DNA from: Allodiplogaster sudhausi
Lineage: Eukaryota; Nematoda; Chromadorea; Rhabditida; Diplogasteridae
Direction of reading: 5' to 3'
Assembly (NCBI GenBank): GCA_945643635.1
Contig: CALZFC010000030.1
Coordinates: 186,001-250,000, forward strand
DNA: 64,000 bases
Made by a program: the position numbers and the translations under genes. Every line of letters begins with the position of its first letter. The first letter of the stretch is position 1. Below, in pieces: positions 10,646-22,979 of the stretch. Below the pieces are notes generated by a model, which had not been told where the DNA came from, ran no database searches, and was given only the letters and a program-made list of their open reading frames with translations.

Positions 10646-12644
10646 AATGGCTAAAATGTTTTAGGGGAAAAAAACCAAGATGCAAATTCTTAAGGAGATA
10701 GAATGAAAAATGTCGTCAAAAAATATACATCGAAAATAAAATGAAAGAGAAAGGAATAAAAACAGAAAAAATGGATCATGACTGATCCACTACGGCGTGG
10801 ATCAGTCCTGGGCGGTGCAGGCATGGCGCCGAGAGTGACAAGGAGTTGTAACTCGAGGAGATGCACGCGTTGAGGAGGTCGAACAGGCCGACTCGAAAGC
10901 CGTCATCAGAGGAGACCGCTACAACCTCCTCCGGTTTTAAAAGGTTACGCAACCCCTCCCTCTATTTTGAGCATTCTCGGAAACATTTCCCACCCAGATT
11001 TCACTTTTTCCGCGCAAAGTACGGAAAATAAAAAGACTAATTATAAGCATCGATGGATGCACAAGAAAAAAGTCTAAATTCAAATTCAAAATGAAAATAA
11101 TAAATTTACAATGTGTTTGTGTTCGTAAGAATCACAGTCTCTTGGCGCACATGAATGGGGCAAGCATCCTCGTAGCAACCATGCGACTCTTCTTCGATCT
11201 AAACATCAACCAACTACAACATGTTTTTTATGGAATAGCATTTCACAACAAAACTTGATGTGCTTAAACATTTGTGAAACAAGAAAGATAATCGTAAGAA
11301 GTTATCGTGGTAAAAATCAGCAAGAAAAAACACACCTGCCAAAGCGAATTCTCGGACAGGCGCGCACGCTAATGACGTCGCCGTTCGGTGGATGACGAGC
11401 GCGTTGAGTCAGGGACGACCTCGACTAAACTCATCTGATCTGAAAGAAAAGTAAATCAAAACACATTCACGAAAATACGAAATAAAAGCTGGGTCGGGTA
11501 AAAAACAGAATATTCGTTGCAAATGAATTTATAGTGCACTGAAAGTTTACTGTAATAGAACGTGCTATGAAGTGTAGTGTACTTAAATACACACTTCTGC
11601 GTGATGATGGTATTAAGCTTGTTATACAACATCCATTCTGTTTTTTAAAACTATTTATTGAAGTAAGTTAAACGAAACAGTAAACACAAAAAAGGGAATA
11701 AAAGTAGTATAAAAACCTTAAAGTTCACTACACATTCTATTACAGTAAACTTTCAGTGCACTATAAATTCATTTGCAACGAATATTCTGTTTTTTACCCG
11801 ACCCAGCTTTTATTTCGTATTTTCGTGAATGTGTTTTGATTTACTTTTCTTTCAGATCAGATGAGTTTAGTCGAGGTCGTCCCTGACTCAACGCGCTCGT
11901 CATCCACCGAACGGCGACGTCATTAGCGTGCGCGCCTGTCCGAGAATTCGCTTTGGCAGGTGTGTTTTTTCTTGCTGATTTTTACCACGATAACTTCTTA
12001 CGATTAAATTTCTTGTTTCACAAATGTTTAATCACATCAAGTTTTGTTATGAAATGCCATTCCATTAAAAAAATGTTGTAATTGGTTGATGTTTAGATCG
12101 AAGAAGAGTCGAATGCTACGTGGATGCTTGCCCCGTTCATGTGCGCCAAGAGACTGTGACTCTTACGAACGCAAACACATTGTTAAGGTATTATTTTCAT
12201 TTTGAATTTGAATTTAGACTTTTTTCTTGTGCATCCGTCGATGCTTATAATTAGTCTTTTTATTTTCCGTACTTTGCGCGGAATAAGTGAAATCTGGGTG
12301 TGAAATGTTTCCGAGAATGCTCAAAATAGGGGGAGGGGGTTGCTTAACCTTTTAAACCCGGAGCAGGTTGTAGTGGTCTCCTCTGATGACGGTTTTCGAC
12401 CTCCTCAACGCGTTCATCTCCTCGAGTTACAACTCCTCGTCACTCTCGGCGCCATGCCTGCACCGCCCAGGACTGATCCACGCCGTAGTGGATCAGTCAT
12501 GATCCATTTTTTCTATTTAAATCCTGTTAATTTCATTTTATTTTGATGTATATTTTTGACGACATTTTTCATTCTATCTTCTTAAAAATTTGCAGCTGGT
12601 TTTTCCCAAAAAAAATTGAGCCATTTAATACGCGTCCTTTTTTA

Positions 12645-12860
12645 TCCAAAAAATTTGAGCACTTTTGTACTCGTATTTTCTTGCGCAAAAATTTTTAGCA
12701 CTTTTGTACGCGTATTTTCTTGCGCAAAATTTTTTAGCACTTTTGTACGCGTATTTTCTTGCCCAAAATTTTTTAGCACTTTTGTACGCGTATTTTCTTG
12801 CGCAAAAATTTTTGGCACTTTTGTACGCGTATTTCTTGCGCACATTTTTTTGCACCATAT
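12645..12860. repeat. Tandem array of about 39-bp units, right arm
   Basis: Inverted counterpart of 10440-10645, with units reading CACTTTTGTACGCGTATTTT then CTTGCGCAAAATTTTT. The apparent repeat proteins read from it are artefacts of the array. Confidence 0.8.
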
Positions 12861-13154
12861 TGTACACGTATATTCGTGCTCATTTTTGTGATGAATTTTG
12901 AGCAATTTAGTTCATGTACTTTTCTGCTCATTTTTTAGTCTGATTCCTGTACACATTTATACGCGTACTTTCATGCTCATTTTCCAAAATGATTTATGCG
13001 CATGTTAGTACATGTATTTTTATGTGCAAATTTTTTTTCACACTTTTGTACGTGAATAAAGATGCTCAAAAAAAATATGCAGTTTAATACACCCACACTT
13101 GTCACAAATCTCTCGAAAACGCAAAAACGACTTTAGTTGGCATCGTCATATATG

Positions 13155-16100
13155 CGTGGAGTGCACTGTTCAGTGCAATGAAGTCAACATATTCTACATA
13201 TTATCCGTTCCACATATACAGACTGAACATGGTATGAGTTCAGAATTAGTGACCCCAGGGAACAACTCGTGCTCTTTATCATCGAGTTGATAATGAGTAG
13301 TGGATTAGTAGTTCGGTAGATCTTGTTAGTGAGAGGGCATCAAAAGTGTGTACAAGTAAATATTGCTGAAGTACTTGTGGCGCTTTCGGTCGCAAAATCT
13401 CAGGGTTTGAGTAATCATTGTCTGATACAGTGCCGCGTGACATTATGGTGTTACGAATACATTGAATACCGTATTTTCTCTATTAGTACCTCCGGGGTTC
13501 TATTTTTCAATACCATTGCGAGAGAGGGGCACTATTAGAGGGAGGGGTTCTACTAGAGGGAGGGGTACTATTTTTCAATGTGAGACACTAAAAGTTTGAT
13601 AACAACATTTTCTTCTCAAAAAAGAAGAATCATAGCTTGAATTCACAGGAATCATCACTGGAATATCCATTTTACCACATATTTTGAATGGATTTGCAAT
13701 CAGTTCATTGGGGAGAGCATCCCATGACTCCAGGATCCATTCGAGCTGAGATATTAGGCTGTTCTTGCAATGTAACTCTATGTGCGTGCAGTAAAAAAGT
13801 CTTTCTAGTGCGGAATCGTGAGAATGAGTTCCATGTTATATCCACCCTTCTTACATGGACCCAGTATATAAAAAATTTTCAAACTACCTTAAACTCTACT
13901 TATGGTTAACAAACTACTTCTATTCTTTGCAAGGGTAGTATGTAAATACATACTATATACATTCAAGCACGTTCACGTGTATTTTGCAGAAAGAACGTGA
14001 CAAGAGAGCAAATAATAGATTATCTGAATGGAGACTATGGATTCACTAAAAAGCTTTTAAAAACCGTTTTTACAAAATTGCATTTCAGCACTTATATTCG
14101 GACTGAATAGATTGCTATGAGCAGGTGAGTTACAGTACATACATATGTACCTAATTGGCTTGATTGCTTAATTCCTTATTCATTCTCCCAATTCCTTGCT
14201 TTATTTGTCGCCGTCCACATCATTGTGAGATTGCATGAGATCCTAAAATAGAAAATTTACTTGTATTGACTTGTTCTTTCTATGGATCTCTGCTAATCGC
14301 CTTAGCAGCCAACTTGAAATCAGATTGCAAGCATACGAAATAAAGTAGGTAGGTATTCAGCAAGGCAATGAAGGAAGTAAAAGTTAATTATTTGCATATG
14401 TATGCATATAAATAAATTTGAAACCTCGTTGTGAATATGGTTAATGATTTGCAGAAATTTCAGTGCTTTCTTACTTGAGTTCATTTCTCTCGATTACCCA
14501 TCTACGCACGCAAAGCGAAGATCTGCTGATTAGTGCGCATTGTATATGGAACGGCCAAGCTTCTTACAAGTACAAAAAATATCTCATTTTGGCGGTAGGC
14601 TATTGCTCTTTAAAGATTACAAGCATCATTTAGATGTTTCTGAACGTAGCCAGACGAATGGACTGCACCGTTTATGTTCAGTGTTAGACATCAAAATAAT
14701 GATTAGTACAAACAGGTGGGTGTGAAAGACGGAAAAATCTATGAAAAAATTGCATGTTTATCTTTCTCCCATGAATCCAATGAGCTTAGAGCAGATTTTT
14801 TTAACAAAGGGAAAAGGTATACAGAAAATGTCAGAGCCCTCTGGATATCGGCAGCAGCCTGGAGCTTGACTTATACATATATTTTGAATAATTGTTTAAT
14901 TGTTTATCTACATTTTTTAAGGATGTGACGACACAAAGACATGAAAATTTAGATCAAATGAAAGAGATGTCCTAGCAGCGTGAGAAGGGGGAGGGAGAGG
15001 GATACAGTAGCCACGGTAGTCCTCTGCTGGGGTGTAGGGTAACCCGGAGATGGGGTGGATCAGGTCCCAAGGGCTGGCAAGGCCCATTAGTAATGTGCAC
15101 TGAGGAGCGTGCATCTCAGAGGAACCACCGCACTTGCTGTATGGGGGAAGTGAGAGTGATTGGACTGGGGAGATAAAGAAAGTGCTGATGTAATTTAAAA
15201 AAATTGATATAGTAAATAGTGAATAGTAAATAGAAATGACTAAATAAGTTAACACTGAGACCAAGCTAGATACGAATATAGTCAAGCTTAAGTAATGAAA
15301 GAAGAGACAAATTGAGAAGGCTGGAAAGAGTATGTAGGGAAAGAACGTTTGGTTTTGAACATTTTAACGATAACAGAAAGCTTCCTTTGTGGTCAACGCA
15401 CTGCCGTAACTGAATTAGTTACGGCAGTGCGGATGAAGTAAATAACATATTAAAGCATGCGGGTATAAAAAGTGTTTCCTAGCACTATGCGCAATTCTCT
15501 ATTACCCCTATCGGGTAGAGAGGAGCGTGCAACATTTAGGTTTTACTGAATCGAACGAGTCTCTCGACGGGAATTGAAGCAATGCCAAGAAAAAGGATCA
15601 AATTCCTCCACACTTATAGCTTTCACTCCATCAAGCTCATATTTTTTTTTATAGAACATTTCTGTTGTCTCTGAAATACGAGAGAGGAGAGTGGTGTTAA
15701 TGGAAGTATTAAAGTAGTTTTAGGCGACAAGACCACCTCCTTTGAACAAAAAAAATTGTCTTGTTGTAATTTTCATTTTGTGATGTTACTATTACACACT
15801 TGGCATCATAAATTTTCATTGAACGTAAGTAAACGACTATTTCAACAACATTGTATCTGTTTCTTTTAGATATCCTGTAATAGAAAGCAAATGCATTTTA
15901 ATTTTCCAATAACAATGTGCCCCATCGTTGTCCATCAAATACATAGGTTCTCTGTAGGTCGGCAAAATAGAGAAAGATAAATAAAGGACATTGATCGCCT
16001 TTTGAGCATTTGCTTGTTCAGCTGTATAAAGAGCGGCACTCACAAGAAATAAGTAAGCATGATCTGTGCTATGTTCGTTTGTTCGACAGTATGTATGTAA

Positions 16101-16159
16101 GTCTGTGGTGACTTTTGGCGTGGCGGATCTGTCAGCTTTTGCAATGACTTAACATCGGA
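13155..16159. other. Intergenic region without a recognised gene
   Basis: Contains a GGGG-rich interspersed repeat at about 13475-13580 (two near copies of AGAGGGAGGGGT), a hairpin at 15397-15431, and a GC-richer patch at 14975-15160 that looks like the tail of some repeat. A minus-strand open stretch at 15837-16043 has coding-like composition but no visible partners. Confidence 0.4.
15397..15431. repeat. Perfect 15-bp stem hairpin
   Basis: CGCACTGCCGTAACT, a 5-nt loop, then AGTTACGGCAGTGCG. No following T tract and no adjacent gene, so function is unknown. Confidence 0.7.
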
Positions 16160-16167
16160 TATAAAAG
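16160..16167 (+). promoter_or_regulatory. TATA box of the lipase-like pseudogene
   Basis: TATAAAAG, 71 bp before the ATG at 16238. The same TATAAAAGCTGAGCG context precedes several other lipase-like copies. Confidence 0.55.
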
Positions 16168-16237
16168 CTGAGCGTTGAGAGCCACAACATCACCATTACT
16201 TCAGTCCTTTCCTCTGCCTCTTCAATCCTCGTCGAAG

Positions 16238-17279
16238 ATGTCCGTGCTCGTGGCTGCTCTGCTGCTTCTTCTTCCGGCAGTGGCCTCAGGGGCCTTCGAT
16301 GAAAAGCTGTCGAAGGAGAAGTTGTACCCTCTCAGCGCAGCTGCGTACTCGTTTTGATCTCATGTTAGACTTGTTTCAGAGGATCAAACAGCCCGACACA
16401 GCTTCTCTCTCTCGCTAGTGTAATTGGCCCACGTGTAAATCAGAAAATAGCAGATGATGGATAATTTCATAATTTTTAATCATAAATAAATTCTGAACTT
16501 TCTCTAGGTCATTTTCATTGGTGGCGGAGCGATTGGGCGCTACTACTACAACGCCTTCAGCGCGCCATGGAATAACGGCCTCTTTGAATCCTTCACGAAG
16601 CTCGCCAAAGAAAATCTCACCTACAAGCTCTGGATGAGCCTGAGAAGGCCAGAAAGGAAATCGTGATTCGCATCTGAGTTTTAGGTGACTGGTCATTCGA
16701 TGGGAGCTGCGATGGCTGCGATTGCGGCTGGTGAGATTTCAGCTCGGAACCTCTTCCCCAAGGAGAAGATTCTTCTCGTCACTTTTGGCCAGCCGCGTAC
16801 CGGCAACGAGCATGTTGCTAAAGCATTTGACACTCTGGTCTGTGCAATTGACTTTCATTCATATTTATCGATGTATAATTAGGTGCCCGAATCATTCCGC
16901 GTCACAAACCGACGCGATATTGTGCCTCACCTTCCAGCCATCACCCCGTTCGGTTCCTCCTTGGGCTTGAATTTCCAGCACCATTCACGCGAGGTTACTG
17001 CTGATATAAATATGTTCACTTCTCATACTTAGTAGTTTGATCATCTGTTTTACTCTGATTTTGAGATCTTCTACCCCAATATAATGGCAGAGGGCGCCCC
17101 GTTCAAGACTTGTGCCAAATTTGAAGACCCAACATGCTCAAACGGGTCAGACATTCCCATATTCCTGCAACCTTGCATTTCTAAGCTAGACTAACTTCAT
17201 TTCTCATTTCTCGGCCGCTGATAATAAGGACTACTACGGTAAGGCGCTGCCATCCTACGGAGTGAACGGCTGCATCTGA
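16238..17279 (+). pseudogene. Class-3 lipase-like pseudogene (copy 1)
   Basis: Starts with the family signal peptide (MSVLVAALLLLLPAVASG) and reads to AAYS, where a deletion removes the rest of exon 1, intron 1 and exon 2 and creates a stop. Later exons are recognisable: the RYYYNAF exon (about 16510-16629), the GHSMG exon (about 16685-16838), the VPESFRVTNRRDIVPHLP exon, the IFYPN exon and the DNKDYYGKALPSYGVNGC end. Other lesions are the donor after KLW mutated from GTGAGC to ATGAGC, and the last acceptor changed from TTCAG to TTCAT. With a promoter but several fatal lesions, it is a dead copy related to 31485-32892. Confidence 0.85.
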
Positions 17280-17952
17280 TTTTCTTTCTGATTCTACCAA
17301 TAATTAATTGTAAAGTGCATATAACATATAACTGCTATAAATAAATGAACATTTCAATTTTTTGCGCTCGTTACCATATGAGTGGTGATCAATGAAAAAA
17401 CTGCGTTTTTTCTCTATATACATTTCACCATAAACAGTGTCCTCCTACGAGCCAGGTGACGCGGATACTGTGGCTCCGAGCGGCTCGATCCGAGTCCCTG
17501 GCAAAGAAATTTTTTTTTCTTCCAAATATTGATAATTAACCAATATGTAATATAAAATAAAATTTGAAATCTACCAACACAAGCGAGCGTGTGTAAGTCA
17601 AAAATGTATTCAAGATCATGCAGATAGTTTTCTCCGCTTTTTTTATTTAAATTGGCTCGAATGGCTCGAGACTCTCGATACACCTGGCAAATAAAAAAAA
17701 AATAAAAAAAATCAGTAGAGACAAATTGTGGGAATTTGTAGCGCTGCTGTTCAATTCAATGAGTCTTATCTTTTATAAAAAGAATAAAAGGCAGATGGAA
17801 TCATCTGTAATCATTTCCGTGTTTCTTTGACAAGGGATAGAGGATACCTCGAAAAAACAATTATGATGCTTCTTCTGATGGATCGAAGTGAAGAAGGAGA
17901 GGCGACTCTTGTTAAAGTGTTTTCTTTTTCTTTGTCTTGAACTAGTTAAGCA
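17280..17952. other. Intergenic, no gene seen
   Basis: 3' flank of the lipase pseudogene (ATAAATAAATG at about 17337) followed by AT-rich DNA. Nothing else supported. Confidence 0.4.
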
Positions 17953-18114
17953 ATGTTCGCGGTTACTTTTATGCATTCTTTTGTTGGCTCTTGGAATGCG
18001 GCTCCCACTGTTGACTCACATTTTGATCCAGGAGTGTGTGCATGTCTATTTCGAATATTAAGAAATTTACAATATATTCCCATCCGCTGTGTTAACTCTG
18101 TGTCTTCTTTTTGA
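17953..18114 (+). CDS. Small ORF upstream of receptor, relic of a secreted-peptide cassette
   Basis: A 53-codon reading frame starting MFAVTFMHSFVGSWNA. It is homologous at DNA level to the 75-residue secreted-looking ORFs at 41449-41222 and 51961-52188, but has frame changes after NAAPTVDSHF. Like the copy at 41222-41449 it lies just 5' of a receptor gene on the same strand. It may be untranslated leader or a decayed peptide gene. Confidence 0.25.
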   Translation: MFAVTFMHSFVGSWNAAPTVDSHFDPGVCACLFRILRNLQYIPIRCVNSVSSF

Positions 18115-18301
18115 AGCTCATTAAGTTCCCTACAAATTTTCACCGCACATGTCGAAAAAAATTGAACTCGGACAAAAGTTTTACGTGGGTAAGTGAACGC
18201 TTGCCTGCGGGAGCGTGGGATTCCAGTCGCAAAATTAATTAACTTCCAACAGACTTGGGTCTTCAAATTTGGCTCGACAATTCCATTATACAGTTTCCAA
18301 T

Positions 18302-20263
18302 ATGGAGGCGACATTCGCAGACGTCCTAACGCTCTTTTATCTCTTCTTTGTCGTTTTTGGAGTCTTTGGAAATATGTGCGTCGTCGGAGCTACGGTTCGC
18401 TGCAAGTTTGTGAATTTTTAGCGGGAATTTTTTTTAAAATAAAATTGTTAGTCATTTTTAATACTTTTGAAAAAACTATTATGTTTTTGTAATAATTATT
18501 TTTAAGAGAACTCCGAAGCTCGTGCAACATTCTCATTGCGCTCTGCTCTCTCATGGACGCCGTCCACGTCTGCGGCCATTTGCCAATGATCGCCGGTTCA
18601 ATCTTTGGTCCAGTCATTACTCCACCAACGACCTGCTTCGCAATCGAGGTCTAAAAGTAGATTGAGATCCTCAGGGGAAGAGAGGGTCCTATGACCAAAG
18701 AGGACTACGTCGGTAATGGGGCCGGAAAGTATCGGCCGTTCTTTTTGAGAAGACAAACAACAGGTTCTTAGGCAATTCCTCTGATCGGTATATTCGCTGG
18801 CTCAGCTCTGATCGTCTCAATTGCGGTTGACCGTCTTCTTGCTTGTGTAGCCATTAACTAGTGAGTTGATATTTTTAAATTTTTTAAATACAATATATGC
18901 AAGAAAAACGGCACCATTTCAGTTATAAGCACAAGAACGAGGCGCTCTATCTCTCCGGACATCTCTTCTTAGTCTCTGCCTACACTTGCGTCCAAACATC
19001 AATCGCCTTCTACTTTCTTGGCCGGGAGTTTGTGCTTGAAAGTGCTTTGTCTTAATATCTTTCACCCAATTGAAAGATATAAAGTGAAACGTACTGATGA
19101 ATGTTCTGCTTCTTTCACTTTATTGATCATGTTCCCGGGTTATCCAAGGTAGTTTTTTTTTTAAATTGCTTATCAAATGCCCGCTTCCGAACAATGTTGA
19201 GATGAATACTCTTTCAAATGACATATATCCATATTTAAGCTCGTTTCCGTGCTCATTGCCATCAATGACTCACGGAGTGGCGTCGCTTGTCTGGGTAAGC
19301 GCAACAATTGTACTGAATGCGACAGCGCTCTTCATTTACGTTGTCGTCTGGCGAAGACTTCAGAGGCTTGGTGGGATTCATCCTGAATTTAATTTTTTTT
19401 TATAAAAGTATAGTTGCTCGAACCCCTTGGCCATTAAGAAAAAAAACCTAATCAGGGTCCTAAGTTTCTGACTTTTGGGAGCTCAACCCATAGTACCAAA
19501 GCGGCGCAATTTGCATACATTTGCATAGTATGAATTTGCAAATTGGAATTGCTCAAAGTCTAATGAAAGCTTAGAATATCTTGTTCCCCTGCTGTCATGG
19601 GGATCCGAAGGACGCCGTCTATTTGACTTCCGATATGAAATCGAAGAAAAGTAGAGAAATCACAAGTAGTGCTAAGAATTCGTGAAAATATAGATTTCTT
19701 TGTTCTACCCTTTTCTGTCTCTTTCTATCTCTCTCTAACTCCCTCTCTCGCTGTGTTCTTCTATTTTTCTTTCTCTCCAGGCAACTCTCTCTCGCTCCGA
19801 CGTATCTTCCGATCCATGCTGATAATCACGGTAGTATCGGTCGGTGGTTCGACGGCGACCTCAGCCATCGACTTCTTCGCAGCCTTCTTCTTCGATGCAA
19901 CGAAGGGCCTTCCTCTCGAATTATCGCTCGTCGCTGGTCTCTTCGTCAACACTTCCGTCACAACAAACGCCGTTATTCTTTACTTCACAAGGTACATTGC
20001 TTCTGAGTTTGCACTTGCCTAAACAGCGCACAGTCCATTGAGATCTCATTTCTATTCTCTAAATATTTGTAGTAGTCTGCTATGCCTCTATGGGAAACAC
20101 TTTGAGCACGGAATATCGCCAGGCGCTTTCATCAATCTTCTGTTGCCGCAGCAAGGCGGAGCTGAGAGCGCCGAGTGTCACGGAGCGTTCACAAGGTTTC
20201 AACACTTCTCTGAACAATCGACATCATGTTTTATTTGTTACATTTGTTATTTCCAAACCGTAA
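18302..20263 (+). CDS. srsx-like seven-TM chemoreceptor, intact
   Basis: Seven exons: 18302-18405 (TM1, begins MEATFADVLTLFYLFF), 18507-18648 (TM2, LMDAVHVCGHLPMI), 18772-18860 (TM3, SIAVDRLLACVAINY), 18923-19027 (TM4), 19240-19370 (TM5), 19781-19991 (TM6-7, FVNTSVTTNAVILYFTR) and 20107-20263 (Cys-rich tail with SSIFCCRSKAEL). Phases join without stops, giving about 310 residues, the usual size of this class. TM3 carries a DRL motif at the place of the DRY motif of rhodopsin-type GPCRs. The nematode srsx class is known as candidate chemosensory receptors; ligand unknown. The best-preserved member of its subgroup here. Confidence 0.8.
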
Positions 20264-20564
20264 ATAGAAATGAATTCATGGTTACGCTTGTCTTATAATT
20301 ATTCACACCACTTAATTATTCGTTAGGACTGCGGATATTGTAAATCACGATCAAAGGAACTGGCTTCTTGGAGTATATAAAAGTTTCGAGATGTATACAA
20401 TATTTCCTCTGCAACGTCAATTTGCAGTAAATACATAATTTTCTCCCAAGTTGGGTGAGTATTCAACTTATTATCTAAATCGTAAAAGCGGAATATGCAT
20501 CATTGTCCAATATTCACATTTGTATCTAAATACAGGCATATCCTATATTTATTATAAACAAATT

Positions 20565-22083
20565 TTACGTATTATTTACTGATCGATACACGGGAACACC
20601 TGTAATTCTCCCGAATGTAGCAGGCCGATAGAAAATGATCGACGAGATTGCACGACGATAATCACTGCTGTAAATAAGATTCGCTTTCGAGATTTTAGAA
20701 TAACAACAAAAGATGAGTACCGATAAAAATATTTTATATATATTAAATATGCAACCTGGTGGTGAAGAGAATGACAACATTGAGCGATTGCGAGATATTT
20801 ACAAAGCTTCCGGTAAAAAGAACGGCAGTCAAGCGGCCGTCAAACGGAGGAGGAAATGAAAAGTAGATGTAAATGAACGTAAATAAGTATGTCGTTCCTG
20901 AGCCGCAGATCACGGTCGCCGTTATCAGGAAGAATGAGTGGAAGAGGCGACGAAGAGCGAGTGAATTGCCTGTTCATTTTTATTTCTGTTTTTCTTCTTT
21001 AATAACGGTCCCTTTCGAGGGCTTCTAACTGTATTTATCCATTTTACGCCATCCTTTTCTTCACCGATTCGCTCCCTCATCTATTCTTTCTCTTAACACT
21101 AACTCATTTTTCTTAACTGCCACACACGACTCCGTAAATGCAGATCGCTGAGATATAAATCGCAATATTAGCGTATAGCACAACAGTGCTCGCACTTCCG
21201 GAGAGGAGCATCGGTGTCCAACAAAAGACTTCTCTAAAACGGTATGATTTGTTTATTGAATGCCTTTTGCTGACCAAAATAATTGTATTAATTGTGAAGA
21301 GTTTCGGCTCTAATAACAAGTAAAATTGACCTTCCATTGATAATCATTAGTGACACAATTATGACGACGAATGCAGTGACGGGAATCAAGTGAGAGGCCA
21401 AATAAAGGACGACATTCTTTGACTTGTAACTTTAAAATGTTCGCATTATTCCATTTAAAAATTTAATTTTAATTATACGTGAATTTGTAAAAAAAATTTT
21501 TATTCAAATTTTTTGCTTATTACCGAATTAACACTAAAATGTTTCTCAACGTACAATTTGAGCGCGATGCATGCGATCAGCCGGTCCGCTGCCATTGAGC
21601 AAATCATTTTGGTTCCACCGAGCAGGCCAAACACTGGCAATATCTCAATTATGAACTTTATTAGTAATCAGAGGGGGTCATCCGTTGGAACTCTAAAATA
21701 TTAATTTACCTGGAATGCAAGACAAATAACTGGCCGATATAAGCGCCCTTCGAAGAAGAAGAAATTGACTACCATGAAACAGTGACCGGCCATATGCATG
21801 GCGTCAAAGAGCGAGTAAACGGCGATGAGATGGTTGCTCGAGTTGCCAAGTTTCCTGTGTCAGTGCATACTTTCTTGAAGTACATTTTTTAAATAATAAA
21901 TATACAAATTACTTTGTACGAATAGATAAATATGTAACATGTAAATTCTGACTTGAGTCGAAATGTTGCTGCTAATACCAGCAGATTTCCACTGACACCA
22001 AAGGAGATCAAAAAAACATAGAAGCTAATAAACTGTCTCCAGTAGCATGGCCATTCGAGATTCGCTGTAAATATGTATGTCAT
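20565..22083 (-). pseudogene. srsx-like chemoreceptor with a one-base frameshift in the TM5 exon
   Basis: Exons: 22083-21953 (N-terminus and TM1), 21854-21710 (TM2), 21643-21555 (TM3), 21429-21331 (TM4), 21233-21104 (TM5), 20970-20756 (TM6-7) and 20667-20565 (tail ending SVNNT). It is nearly colinear with the gene at 1551-3671. In the TM5 exon the paralogue reads GTGTGGTGGCAA but here GTGTGTGGCAG, one base fewer, giving a stop soon after YGVVCGS. All other exons are open and splice sites are kept, so this is either a very young pseudogene or a sequencing error. Convergent with the intact receptor ending at 20263. Confidence 0.7.
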
Positions 22084-22979
22084 ACTTACATGCATATATG
22101 TGTATTCGTAAAGACGATCAAAGCCAAACGATTTGCCGCGTAATTGCACTGAGCTTGGTGTGAGAACACTCGGACTGCTAATGGGGAAATATGCATATGC
22201 TTAGTTGACTAAGATTCCTGACGATGAAAGAAATGAAATTCTCTACTTTCCTTGGGAGTTCAGTAATGCTGAAGAGATGCAATTAGACATTTTCTTCCAG
22301 CCTCTCCCAGACTATCAGCATTATTAGTTTCTTTATTGAGAGGCATTCAGAAGTATAACATGAAGCGTGCTTGCAATTCATTCGCGTAACTGCCAACAAG
22401 CAGAAAGAAGCGATAAGTACATGTTCCAAGTTCAACTTGCTGGGTACTTCTCGTGCTATATCATTCTAGTTATTCACATACATACATGAGTATATTCATT
22501 CAGTTTCAATCCGTTTGTAACGTCTGGCGCATCATCTTCATGCATGATTCATAAATACTGAACTCATTATTCTCCTTTATCTTCTTCAACTTTTCAGATA
22601 AAATGAACGCATTTTATACACAAAAAAGTGTGTGTGGAGAGAAGTGGAAGGAAAAGGAAGCGTCAGCATCAGACTTCGTCGCTATCGGGCTGAGTGTCTG
22701 TAAATAAAAACTCATCATAAAAAAAACTACTTCAAGATAAATTGGTTTTCTTGAAAAGAAACGATTACCGTACCAGCAGAAAACTACAGTATAGGAACAT
22801 GGTGATGAAGCAGAGAAAAAAAGCTAACTTTTTATCAAGTTTAAATTAAAACTTTACACTGGAATCAAAGGAAAATCTAACCAGTGCTCGTCACCGACAT
22901 CGGTGTGAATGAGGGCTAAAAAGGCGCATTTCTTTTCTTCAATTTTTTCAAAGCTTCCCTTATTTCTCCGTATTACGTG
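22084..22979. other. Intergenic, no gene seen
   Basis: AT-rich DNA between the receptor start and the end of the next minus-strand gene. No recognisable exon or repeat. Confidence 0.4.

Larger units (their letters stand above)
10144..13154. mobile_element. 3.0-kb foldback transposon-like palindrome
   Basis: The left arm (10144 to about 11580) is the reverse complement of the right arm (about 11727 to 13154) over about 1.43 kb, with a spacer of about 145 bp. The outer ends are CATATATGACGATGCCAAC and its mirror. Each arm carries a tandem array of roughly 39-bp units, a GC-richer block and an AT-rich inner part. No transposase is visible, and reading frames inside are mirrored repeats. No target-site duplication is obvious. 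The structure fits a non-autonomous foldback element. Confidence 0.8.

Noticed and set aside
10379..10664. Open frames encoding repetitive Lys/Arg- or Phe-rich proteins in both arms of the palindrome (also 12616-12905)
   Set aside because: They are translations of the 39-bp satellite, present in several frames and both strands with no start context or exons.
12340..12546. Plus-strand ORF starting MLNLLNPEQ
   Set aside because: It lies wholly inside a foldback arm, and its mirror at 10780-10950 is not kept as a matching ORF.
14917..15285. 122-codon minus-strand ORF
   Set aside because: Low-complexity start, no recognised domain; the GC-richer core looks like repeat DNA.
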